Shown here piece after piece: positions 1 to 6,559 of a DNA stretch of 12,532 nt; the stretch's first letter is position 1, and every line of letters starts with the position of its first letter. The DNA comes from JAPSGM01 sp036258735 (GTDB lineage Bacteria > Chloroflexota > Limnocylindria > QHBO01). Under the pieces are notes generated by a model. That model was not told the DNA's origin, did not search any database, and saw only the letters and a program-made list of their open reading frames with translations. A program made the position numbers and the translations under genes. Location of the stretch: the NCBI GenBank assembly GCA_036258735.1, contig DATADC010000136.1:1-12532 (forward strand). The letters run 5' to 3'.

Positions 1-1
1 C

Positions 2-148
2 TCGACCGACCTGCTGCCGCCAGACAAGTTCCTCCACGAGATGGGCACCGCGGAGCCGGTGCGCCAGCCGAAGGCAGCGGTCACGCCCGGCTCACTCCCC
101 GACGAGAGCCAGGTCGTCCTGCTCGAGGCGCGCGGCCGAACCGGCTGA
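2..148 (+). CDS. 3' end of an unidentified protein (partial)
   Basis: An open frame enters from the left edge and ends at a TGA at 146-148, giving the last 48 residues of a protein. The fragment is polar and proline-containing, with a final stretch reading roughly ESQVVLLEARGRTG. I do not recognise the family, and no catalytic motif or membrane segment is visible in this tail. It lies on the same strand as the two surface-protein genes. However, 223 nt with a candidate promoter separate it from the next start, so co-transcription is uncertain. Frame choice rests on high-GC codon use and the absence of internal stops over this short stretch. Confidence 0.5.
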   Translation, partial: STDLLPPDKFLHEMGTAEPVRQPKAAVTPGSLPDESQVVLLEARGRTG

Positions 149-264
149 CCGGTACGCCACTCCTAGGACCGTGGTGCGAACTCGCAACGCCAACGTGATC
201 GTGCCCTGCGCACCAAACTGCACCACTGGCAACATTCCTGCACTAAGTCAACCTCCATTGGTAC

Positions 265-293
265 TAGGCAAGCGCGGTACCTGCCTGTACAGT
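265..293 (+). promoter_or_regulatory. candidate sigma-70-type promoter of the 372-1184 gene
   Basis: TAGGCA (265-270) and TACAGT (288-293) each match 4 of 6 consensus bases and are 17 bp apart. They would give a leader of about 70 nt. An imperfect inverted repeat, GTACTAGGCA (261-270) against TGCCTGTAC (282-290), overlaps the spacer and could be an operator. The -10 is followed by TGCGCTTCCC, which resembles the sequence after the candidate promoter of the next surface-protein gene. This is pattern matching only. Confidence 0.3.
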
Positions 294-355
294 GCGCTTC
301 CCACCGCCCACGGGGGAGGACGGCAGCCTTAGCCGCACCTCAGGGGAACCGAGTC

Positions 356-362
356 AAAGGAG
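356..362 (+). promoter_or_regulatory. ribosome binding site (AAAGGAG)
   Basis: AAAGGAG lies 9 nt upstream of the ATG at 372, a near-consensus Shine-Dalgarno at good spacing. It fixes the start of the 270-aa secreted protein. Confidence 0.75.
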
Positions 363-371
363 TTTTTATCG

Positions 372-1184
372 ATGGATACACCAAGGAGCCCCGAGCGCCG
401 ACTGGTGCGGCCGGTTGCCCTGCTGGCTGCGCTGTCCGCCCTCGGCCTCACGTTCACGATGATGATCGGACCCGCGCTGGCCGCGCATGTCGAGCCGATC
501 CTCCACCAGGGAAATCCGACCTGCGGCGATCTCGGTGATTTCGAGCACGAGTTCAAGATCGAGCCCGTCACGAACGGCCTGCACGAGGATCCGAACAGCG
601 ATTTCGCCGTCACGATCACCATCGTTCAGACCGCTAACGGCCCGACGGTCACCTTCGTCGCGAACATGCCTGTCGAGGCAGTCTTCGTGAAGGGGGGGCC
701 AGGCGGGAACCTGTACCTTTATGACCCGGCCGTCCTTACGGACGCGGGGCTGCATGCCCCCGGCAACGACCAGGGGGTAGCAGTCCAGACGCCGCCGTGG
801 TCGGGCCTGAGCCACATCTCGTTCTGCTTCACGACCGTCCCGGGCAGCCAGTCGGCGTCCGCTTCGGTGGCCAGCCAGACGGCATCCGCTTCGGTGGCCA
901 GCCAGACGGCGTCCGCTTCGGTGGCCAGCCAGACGGCGTCCGCTTCGGTGGCCAGCCAGACGGCGTCCGCTTCGGTGGAGGGCTCCGTCCAGGGTGGCAC
1001 CGGTACCCCGGAGGGTTCGGTCCTTGGCGGGACCGGCACGCCGGCCGGCACGACCCCTGACACGGCCCTGGGCGGCCCGGGTGGGCCAAGCCCGCTGCCG
1101 ACGATCTTCTTCGGAGCGATCCTGCTCGCCTCCCTGGCGACCCTCGCCTGGGTGAACGTGCAGACCGTGCGCAGCCGCAGCTAA
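372..1184 (+). CDS. secreted surface protein with Ser/Ala tandem repeats and PDTAL-type C-terminal anchor
   Basis: This 270-aa protein is probably exported and held at the cell surface. Residues 1-38 form a classical signal peptide: arginines at 5-14, a hydrophobic core at 15-33, and a cleavage site near ALA-A at 36-38. Residues 39-158 form a globular beta-rich domain with two cysteines (C52 and one in the HISFCF stretch). Its pattern, VKGGPGGNLYLYDP, then GLHAPGN, then GLSHISFCF, is one I recall from secreted actinobacterial and Chloroflexota proteins of unknown function. Residues 160-204 hold five copies of a 9-residue Ser/Ala/Thr repeat, probably an extended and possibly glycosylated stalk. 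Residues 203-224 hold two 11-residue EGSVxGGTGTP repeats. The tail has TPDTAL (228-233), a Gly/Pro linker, a membrane helix (about 245-261) and the basic end VRSRS. The start is set by AAAGGAG. A hairpin terminator follows. The function of the globular domain is unknown. Confidence 0.85.
   Translation: MDTPRSPERRLVRPVALLAALSALGLTFTMMIGPALAAHVEPILHQGNPTCGDLGDFEHEFKIEPVTNGLHEDPNSDFAVTITIVQTANGPTVTFVANMPVEAVFVKGGPGGNLYLYDPAVLTDAGLHAPGNDQGVAVQTPPWSGLSHISFCFTTVPGSQSASASVASQTASASVASQTASASVASQTASASVASQTASASVEGSVQGGTGTPEGSVLGGTGTPAGTTPDTALGGPGGPSPLPTIFFGAILLASLATLAWVNVQTVRSRS
849..983 (+). repeat. 27-bp tandem repeat, five units, in frame
   Basis: Units start at 849, 876, 903, 930 and 957, each encoding Q-T/S-A-S-A-S-V-A-S. 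Units 3 and 4 are identical. Unit 2 differs from them by one silent base, unit 1 by a Thr-to-Ser codon, and unit 5 matches for its first 21 nt before diverging to GAGGGC. The near-identity indicates recent expansion by slippage. Because the unit is a multiple of three, copy-number change alters stalk length without a frameshift. Confidence 0.95.
978..1043 (+). repeat. 33-bp direct repeat, two units, in frame
   Basis: Units 978-1010 and 1011-1043 each encode EGSVxGGTGTP. They have diverged at third codon positions, so the duplication is older than that of the 27-bp array just upstream. Together they form a flexible Gly/Thr linker before the anchoring motif. Confidence 0.8.
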
Positions 1185-1210
1185 CCCCGCGGACGCGCAA
1201 GCTAGCGCAC

Positions 1211-1240
1211 AAGGCCCCCGGTCTCGCGACCGGGGGCCTT
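1211..1240 (+). terminator. rho-independent-type terminator after the 270-aa surface protein
   Basis: A perfect 13-bp stem (1211-1223 with 1228-1240) closes a TCGC loop 26 nt after the TAA. The stem begins AAGGCCCCC and ends GGGGGCCTT followed by T, so the usual A-stem-T arrangement is present, though the T run is short. It should end the first transcript and separate it from the next gene. Confidence 0.85.
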
Positions 1241-1369
1241 TGCTATGCCCCGGACCTAGTACTTCGCAATGCGGTCGTACCAGGACGTTCGGTGCCAGCC
1301 GTCAACGCCCTGCGCGACCCGAACCGCACCTGACCGCAGCGTACCGCTATACCGCGGTCAAGTAGGGGG

Positions 1370-1398
1370 TTACCAAAGTACCGACCGGGTGTGATACT
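1370..1398 (+). promoter_or_regulatory. candidate extended -10 promoter of the giant surface protein
   Basis: TTACCA (1370-1375) and GATACT (1393-1398) are 17 bp apart, and a TG lies one base before the -10 element. Each hexamer matches 4 of 6 consensus bases. TGCGCTCCC follows directly, nearly the same as the TGCGCTTCCC after the candidate promoter of the upstream surface gene. Confidence 0.35.
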
Positions 1399-1661
1399 GC
1401 GCTCCCTGCCTCGATCGGCAGGCGCCCGAGCGGCCAGTTGCCTGCCGTGCGGGCGAGGTCATCACAGCGACGGCTCACTCGGCCAGGAGGGGAACCAGGC
1501 CGGTGAAGCCCGGTAATCGAAGAGGGCCGCGGATCGGCCGGCGGAGCTGCCCTGACCGACCACCGATCTCGATCCGCATCGCGGGTCTGCCCTCGAATGA
1601 GGATTCATCGGTCTATCGGTTCATCCACAACCCGGTCGCTGGCAGACGGCCGACCAGTGCC

Positions 1662-1668
1662 AAGGGGG
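1662..1668 (+). promoter_or_regulatory. ribosome binding site (AAGGGGG) deciding the 1681 start
   Basis: AAGGGGG lies 12 nt before the ATG at 1681. That is slightly long, but it is the only purine-rich site near any in-frame ATG. It favours 1681 over the ATG at 1597. Confidence 0.5.
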
Positions 1669-1680
1669 CATCCACAAACA

Positions 1681-4600
1681 ATGACAACCCGAGCGAATTC
1701 CCTGCGTGCGTTTCCCGTCCTGGTTGCCTTCCTGCTGAACGTCGTGGTCGGTCCACTGGCGCCCATGACTCAGCTCGCGTCCGCGCCCGTGCTGGCGCTG
1801 ACGCCGTCGACGTTCAACGTGCTGGACGGAAACCTCACCGACGATGGTGCCGAGACCGATTGGTGTACCCCGGCGCCGAACCTCCAGACCAAGAACGACA
1901 GCGCGAGCGGGTCAAACGACACGTCCTTCTCGAGCAACAACAACAAGGAGGACAGCGACGTCCCGACGCTCTCGACCGGGACGATCCCCAACAACAAGGA
2001 CGACCTGCTGCGCGAGTACGTCGCCAGCGAGACGATCAACGGCGAGCTGTTCGTGTACCTGGCTTGGATCCGTGCCGACTCCACTGGCACCAGCACCATC
2101 GACTTCGAGTTCAACCAGTCCGACCAGGTCAGCTCCAACGGCGTGACCAAGGTCCGCACCGATGGCGACCTGCTGGTCACCTTCGACTTCCAGGCCAACC
2201 CCGGATCGCAGGGCGGCTATGAGGTCGAGCTAACGCTCCGCACCTGGGACGCCGACGCGGTCGACAATCCCGATCCGACCAGTGATCCCGAGGACCGCGG
2301 TCGCTGGGTGAACCCGGTCGACCTGGTCGTCAGTGGCCTGGCCGAGGGATCGGTCAACGACGGCGACGTCACCGACTGCGTGGCCGACCCGGACGTGACG
2401 CTGGCCGAGGCGACCTTCGGCGAGGCGGCCCTCAACCTGACCGACATCCTGGGCGGCGACTGCCGCGCCTTCGGCAGCCTCTTCACCAAGAGCCGCTCGT
2501 CGAACTCCTTCAGCGCCGACCTCAAGGACCGCATCGATCCGCTGCCGGTCGCGTTCAGCACCTGTGGCCAGATCACCATCCTCAAGGAGGACGAGGCCGG
2601 CAACCCCCTCGGCGGGGCCACCTTCAGCATCACGCCCAACCCCTTCACCGAGACCGGCAGCCTGTCGGTCACCGATAACCAGGCGCCGGACGACAACGAT
2701 GATCCGGGCGTTATCCACCTCACCGACGTCGAGCCCGGCGAGTACGAGGTCTGCGAGACCGATGCTCCCGACGGCTACATCATCGACTCCCACTGCGAGA
2801 CGCTGACGGTCGGCGTCAACGGCTCTGCCACGTTCGGCCCCTGGACGAACGGCCTGGGTGACATCAGCTGGGTCAAGCGAGACGCGCAGAGCAACGCAAA
2901 GGTCTGCTGCGCCACGTTCACGCTCGAAGGCATCGCCGGCGCAGCGGACGGCTTCGGCCCCGTGACGGTGGTCGACAACGGCGCGAACGACGAGGACCCC
3001 GATGACGGCCAGCTGCTGGTCACCGGCCTGCTCCTCGGCACGTACCTGATCACGGAGACCGTCGCGCCCGACGGCTACGACCTGCCGGCCGATCCGGACC
3101 AGGAGGTCGTGCTGAGCGGCGAGACCGCCTCGGCGGCGAATCCGTTCCTCGATCCGCCTCAGGCGGACGCCAGCATCGCTAAGGACGCGGTCCTGAGCCC
3201 GATCGTCGCGGGCGAGAGCGCGAGCTTCGATATCGTGGTGACCGCGGGCGGGACCGGCACGTCCGAGGACGTGATCCTCACCGACCTCAACGAGACGGAC
3301 CACGCCTGGACCGTCAGCGGCCCGGATGCGGACGACTGCGAAGACCTGTCCGTAGCTCCCGGCGAGACCCTGACCTGTGACTTCGGCGACCTGGCAAACG
3401 GCCAGACACGGGAGGTCAGGATTTCCATGACCAGCGATGCGGATGACTGCGAACTGGGCATCGCCAACACGGCGCAGGTCAGCTCCAGCAACGACCACGA
3501 CGCGTCCAACAACGAGGACAGCGCGTCCATCACCGTCCTGTGCCCCAACCCCGGCGTCGTCAAGGACGCGGTGGCCACGCCCATCGCCTTCGGCGAGGAC
3601 GCGGCCTTCACCATCACCGTCCATGCCGGGGGAACCGGCCCGGCCACGAACGTCGTTCTCACCGACGTCAATGACACCGGCCACGACTGGGTCGTGAGCG
3701 GGTCGAACTCCGCGGCCTGCGAAGACCTGACCGTCGCGGACGGCGAGACGCTGACCTGCACGTGGGCCGAGATCCCCGCCGGGCAGGATCGGTCCATCAC
3801 CATCACCATGACCAGTGGCGAGGAAGACTGCGAGCTGGGCATCGAGAACACCGCGTCTATCACGGCAGACGCCGACGTCGACGAGTCGAACAACCAGGAC
3901 GGTGCTTCCATCTCCGTCCTGTGCCCGGACCCGGCCGTCGAGAAGTCGGCCGTGCTGTCGCCGATCAACGCCGGTGACGCTGCGAGCTTCAACGTCGTGG
4001 TCACGGCCGGAGGCACTGGGGACGCCGACAACGTCGTCCTGACCGACGTCAACGAGAGCGGTCACGCCTGGGAGATCACCGGCGACGACGCCGGCTCCTG
4101 CGATGACCTCACCGTCGAGCCGGGCCAGACCCTGACCTGTGACTTCGGGACGATCCCGAACGGGGAGGATCGATCCATCACCATCACCATGACCAGCGGG
4201 TCCGAGGACTGCGAGCTGGGCATCGAGAACACCACGTCGATCGCGGCCGATGCCGACGTCGACGAGACGAACAACGAGGACGGCGCCTCGATCGAGGTGC
4301 AGTGCCCCGATATCGTTGTTGATAAGACCGGCTCCGGCACGGTGAACGCCACCGACTCTGTCTTCTTCGACATCACCGTCAGCAATGAGGGACTCGGGGA
4401 CGCGTACGGCTTCGAGTTCGCCGACACGCTGCCCAACGTCGAGAACGGTTGGACCGCGACCGACCTGCCCGCGTTCTGCGAGCTGAACGGCCTGGCGCTG
4501 ACCTGCGCCCTCGATACCTTCGCGGCGGGTGACGAGTTCACCATCCGCGTCGAGACCGATACCGAGGTTGCCGACTGCGGCGACCTGGACAACCTGGCCT

Positions 4601-6447
4601 CCGCATCGGCCTCGAACGAGGCGGAGGAGGACCTGGAGGACAACTCTGACGACCACACCATCGTGGTCCAGTGCCCCGACCTGACCGCCACCAAGACGGC
4701 AGGCGCCGAGGTGGTCTCGGCGGGGCAGCCGATCAGCTTCACGATCACCGTCTTGAATGCGAGCGCGGTAGGCACGGGCACGGCGTACGACGTCGAGCTG
4801 AGCGACCTGTTGCCGTTCAAGGCGGACGGGAGCGTGGACTGGGAGATCGACCCGGACAATGCCGCGTGCGAGATCACCGGGGCGGTCGGATCGGAGCTGC
4901 TGAGCTGCGACTTCGGCGACCTGGCGGCCGGCGCCTCGGCCAGCGTCAGGGTGGTGAGCGATACCACGCAGGAGGACTGCGCGCTCTACCCCAACCAGGC
5001 CGACATCAGCTCGGCCAACCATGAGGAGCTCAACCCGACGGCCGACACGACCGTCGAGTGCCCCGGGCTGAACATTCACAAGGTGGCCGGACCGAGTCCG
5101 ATCGACGCCGGCGAGGAGGCAATCTTCTGGGTGGCCATCTGGAACGCCGGGCCAGGCACCGCCCTCGGCGTGACGGTCCATGACGAGCTGCCCGATGACG
5201 TCGACTGGGGCAACCCGGTCATCCTCAACGCCGACGGCGACGACAGCTGCAGCCTTGCCAGCAGCGTCGGGCCCGATGGCGTGGAGCACTGGTCGTTCGA
5301 CTGCTCGTTCGGCGACCTGGCCCCGTCGGACATGCCAGCCGAGCCGTTCGACGAGAACGATCCTGGCAAGGTGATCATGATCACCGGCGAGACGGACCGC
5401 GAGGACTGCGGCGAGCTGCTCAACCAGGCCTGGACCGACGCGTCCAACAGCGACGAGGTCGGCCCGGCGGTCGCGACCATCGACGTCCGCTGCCCGACGG
5501 TCGAGATCGTCAAGGTCAATGACCAGCCCGATCCGGTCCTGCCCGGCACGGTGGTGTCCTACACGCTGACCGTCACGGTCGGCGAAGGGCCGGCCGAGGA
5601 CGTGGTCGTCACCGACGTCATGCCGCAAGGCCTGGATGCTCCCACGAGCATCAGCGACGGCGGCACGTACGACGAGGCGGCCAGGACCATCACCTGGGAG
5701 CTGGGCGACCTGGCGGACGGCTCATACGAGCTGACCTACCAGGCCGCTGTGAGCCTCGATGCCGAGCACGGCGACGAGCTGGTCAACCTGGCGGTTGTCA
5801 CCAGCCCGAACAGCCAGTGCCCCGATGCCGAGAACCTCGCCGACGAGTGCGATGACGACTCAACCGTCACCGTGCGCGTGCCGGCGCTCGTCATCGACAA
5901 GTCGGCGGACACCGAGGTGGTGCACTTCGTGTTCGACGCCGAGGGCAACGTCCTCAGCGTCGCACCGGAGCAGGTCACCTGGACGCTGGACTACGCGCTG
6001 AGCAACGGGCCGGTCACCAACGCGGTCATCACCGACCCGCTGCCCGACTTCCTGACCTTCGTGAGCGCCTCGGATGGCGGCGTCTTCGACCCCGTCACCG
6101 GCGTGATCACCTGGCAGCTCGGGACGCTCACCACGAGCGGCAGCGTGAGCTTCGTGACCACCGTGGACGCGGACGCCCCGGAGAACGAGCCGATCGTCAA
6201 CGTGGCGACCATCGTCTCCGACCAGACGCAGCCGGATGACGGCGAGGACTCGATCCGCGTCACGTCGGAGAGCGAGCTCGGCGGCAACCCGCCCACGCCG
6301 GAGCCCACGGTGCCCGACACGGCGCTGGTGATCCGGCCGGACGGCACACCGATCAGCGTCCCGCTTGAGCTGCTGGTCGTCCTGTTCGTCGGCTCCCTCG
6401 GCGCGCTGGCCTTCGCCAACCTGCGGGCGGTCCGTCGACGGCGCTAG
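1681..6447 (+). CDS. giant cell-surface adhesin/stalk protein: SpaA-like and DUF11 repeats with PDTAL anchor
   Basis: This 1588-aa exported protein is probably a long surface fibre or adhesin. A signal peptide (about 1-36) ends near SAPVLA. Residues about 38-290 resemble the N-terminal beta domain found in SpaA-containing surface proteins (GNLTDDG, DWC, NNKDDL, FVYLAWIRA, IDFEFNQ). Two SpaA-like domains follow, about 297-390 and 394-490. Each has a first-strand Lys (K302, K399), a conserved Glu in E-T-x-A-P-D-G-Y (E359, E459) and a final-strand Asn (N390, N487), the layout of intramolecular isopeptide bonds. Eight DUF11-like repeats begin near 496, 623, 750, 877, 1000, 1129, 1272 and 1401; the first three are exactly 127 residues each. 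Repeats 1-6 carry four Cys each. The end has VPDTAL (1544-1549), a membrane helix (about 1561-1578) and RAVRRRR. ATG 1681 is chosen because it gives a normal signal peptide and has an RBS. Ligand and exact role are unknown. Confidence 0.88.
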   Translation: MTTRANSLRAFPVLVAFLLNVVVGPLAPMTQLASAPVLALTPSTFNVLDGNLTDDGAETDWCTPAPNLQTKNDSASGSNDTSFSSNNNKEDSDVPTLSTGTIPNNKDDLLREYVASETINGELFVYLAWIRADSTGTSTIDFEFNQSDQVSSNGVTKVRTDGDLLVTFDFQANPGSQGGYEVELTLRTWDADAVDNPDPTSDPEDRGRWVNPVDLVVSGLAEGSVNDGDVTDCVADPDVTLAEATFGEAALNLTDILGGDCRAFGSLFTKSRSSNSFSADLKDRIDPLPVAFSTCGQITILKEDEAGNPLGGATFSITPNPFTETGSLSVTDNQAPDDNDDPGVIHLTDVEPGEYEVCETDAPDGYIIDSHCETLTVGVNGSATFGPWTNGLGDISWVKRDAQSNAKVCCATFTLEGIAGAADGFGPVTVVDNGANDEDPDDGQLLVTGLLLGTYLITETVAPDGYDLPADPDQEVVLSGETASAANPFLDPPQADASIAKDAVLSPIVAGESASFDIVVTAGGTGTSEDVILTDLNETDHAWTVSGPDADDCEDLSVAPGETLTCDFGDLANGQTREVRISMTSDADDCELGIANTAQVSSSNDHDASNNEDSASITVLCPNPGVVKDAVATPIAFGEDAAFTITVHAGGTGPATNVVLTDVNDTGHDWVVSGSNSAACEDLTVADGETLTCTWAEIPAGQDRSITITMTSGEEDCELGIENTASITADADVDESNNQDGASISVLCPDPAVEKSAVLSPINAGDAASFNVVVTAGGTGDADNVVLTDVNESGHAWEITGDDAGSCDDLTVEPGQTLTCDFGTIPNGEDRSITITMTSGSEDCELGIENTTSIAADADVDETNNEDGASIEVQCPDIVVDKTGSGTVNATDSVFFDITVSNEGLGDAYGFEFADTLPNVENGWTATDLPAFCELNGLALTCALDTFAAGDEFTIRVETDTEVADCGDLDNLASASASNEAEEDLEDNSDDHTIVVQCPDLTATKTAGAEVVSAGQPISFTITVLNASAVGTGTAYDVELSDLLPFKADGSVDWEIDPDNAACEITGAVGSELLSCDFGDLAAGASASVRVVSDTTQEDCALYPNQADISSANHEELNPTADTTVECPGLNIHKVAGPSPIDAGEEAIFWVAIWNAGPGTALGVTVHDELPDDVDWGNPVILNADGDDSCSLASSVGPDGVEHWSFDCSFGDLAPSDMPAEPFDENDPGKVIMITGETDREDCGELLNQAWTDASNSDEVGPAVATIDVRCPTVEIVKVNDQPDPVLPGTVVSYTLTVTVGEGPAEDVVVTDVMPQGLDAPTSISDGGTYDEAARTITWELGDLADGSYELTYQAAVSLDAEHGDELVNLAVVTSPNSQCPDAENLADECDDDSTVTVRVPALVIDKSADTEVVHFVFDAEGNVLSVAPEQVTWTLDYALSNGPVTNAVITDPLPDFLTFVSASDGGVFDPVTGVITWQLGTLTTSGSVSFVTTVDADAPENEPIVNVATIVSDQTQPDDGEDSIRVTSESELGGNPPTPEPTVPDTALVIRPDGTPISVPLELLVVLFVGSLGALAFANLRAVRRRR
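3166..4308 (+). repeat. three 381-bp tandem units (DUF11 repeats 1-3)
   Basis: Units 3166-3546, 3547-3927 and 3928-4308 each encode 127 residues without any length change. Landmarks repeat at an exact 127-residue step: Lys 501/628/755 and Cys 553/680/807. Units 2 and 3 remain close at DNA level, including a shared 20-mer starting CCATCACCAT inside 3795-3820 and 4176-4200. Unit 1 is more diverged. This indicates serial internal duplication, with the 2/3 split the youngest. Confidence 0.85.
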
Positions 6448-6458
6448 GAACCACAGGG

Positions 6459-6489
6459 CCGATGGATCGGCGGCTAGCCGGTCCATCGG
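6459..6489 (+). terminator. hairpin just after the giant surface protein
   Basis: CCGATGGA (6459-6466) pairs with TCCATCGG (6482-6489), and the loop contains the palindrome CGGCTAGCCG. It begins 11 nt after the TAG stop. There is no T run, so termination is plausible but not certain. Confidence 0.4.
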
Positions 6490-6513
6490 TCAATCAGCCA
6501 GCCCCCCTGGCAG

Positions 6514-6545
6514 GGACGGGGTAGGGGTTCGCCTCTACCCCGTCC
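6514..6545. terminator. bidirectional hairpin between convergent genes
   Basis: A 14-bp stem (6514-6527 with 6532-6545, one G-T pair) closes a TTCG tetraloop. It lies 15 nt beyond the stop of the minus-strand DUF5667 gene and about 66 nt beyond the + strand surface gene. Its position between converging genes suggests a shared terminator. No strong T tract flanks it on either strand. Confidence 0.6.
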
Positions 6546-6559
6546 TCTGGTGTCCGGCC

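Larger units (their letters stand above)
1185..1680 (+). other. 496-nt intergenic region and leader of the giant surface protein
   Basis: No convincing gene lies here. It contains the terminator at 1211-1240, a candidate promoter at 1370-1398, an 8-bp inverted repeat (CGGCAGGC 1416-1423 with GCCTGCCG 1440-1447), a GGGGAACC-containing stretch near 1469-1510 that could fold, and an RBS at 1662-1668. An ATG at 1597 is in frame with the downstream gene but has no RBS and would place about 28 extra residues before the signal peptide. If the promoter is right, the untranslated leader is about 275 nt, long enough to hold a regulatory structure. Confidence 0.6.

Noticed and set aside
849..983. CRISPR-like regular repeats
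   Set aside because: The 27-bp units are directly adjacent with no spacers and encode an in-frame peptide repeat, so this is a coding tandem array.
1478..1512. Cobalamin riboswitch (B12-box-like GGCCAGGAG and GGTGAAGCCC)
   Set aside because: The pieces are in the wrong order for a cobalamin aptamer and the conserved CCCGCCACTG-type core is missing. It is kept only as a weak structured-leader observation.
1597..1680. Upstream ATG at 1597 as the start of the giant protein
   Set aside because: It has no RBS and would put 28 polar residues before the signal peptide. ATG 1681 has AAGGGGG upstream and gives a normal signal sequence.
2230..5628. A 1132-codon open frame antisense to the giant surface protein
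   Set aside because: It mirrors the codon bias of the real gene and is rich in Arg/Val/Asp/Gly with no domain pattern. The + strand frame has a signal peptide, recognisable repeats and an anchor.
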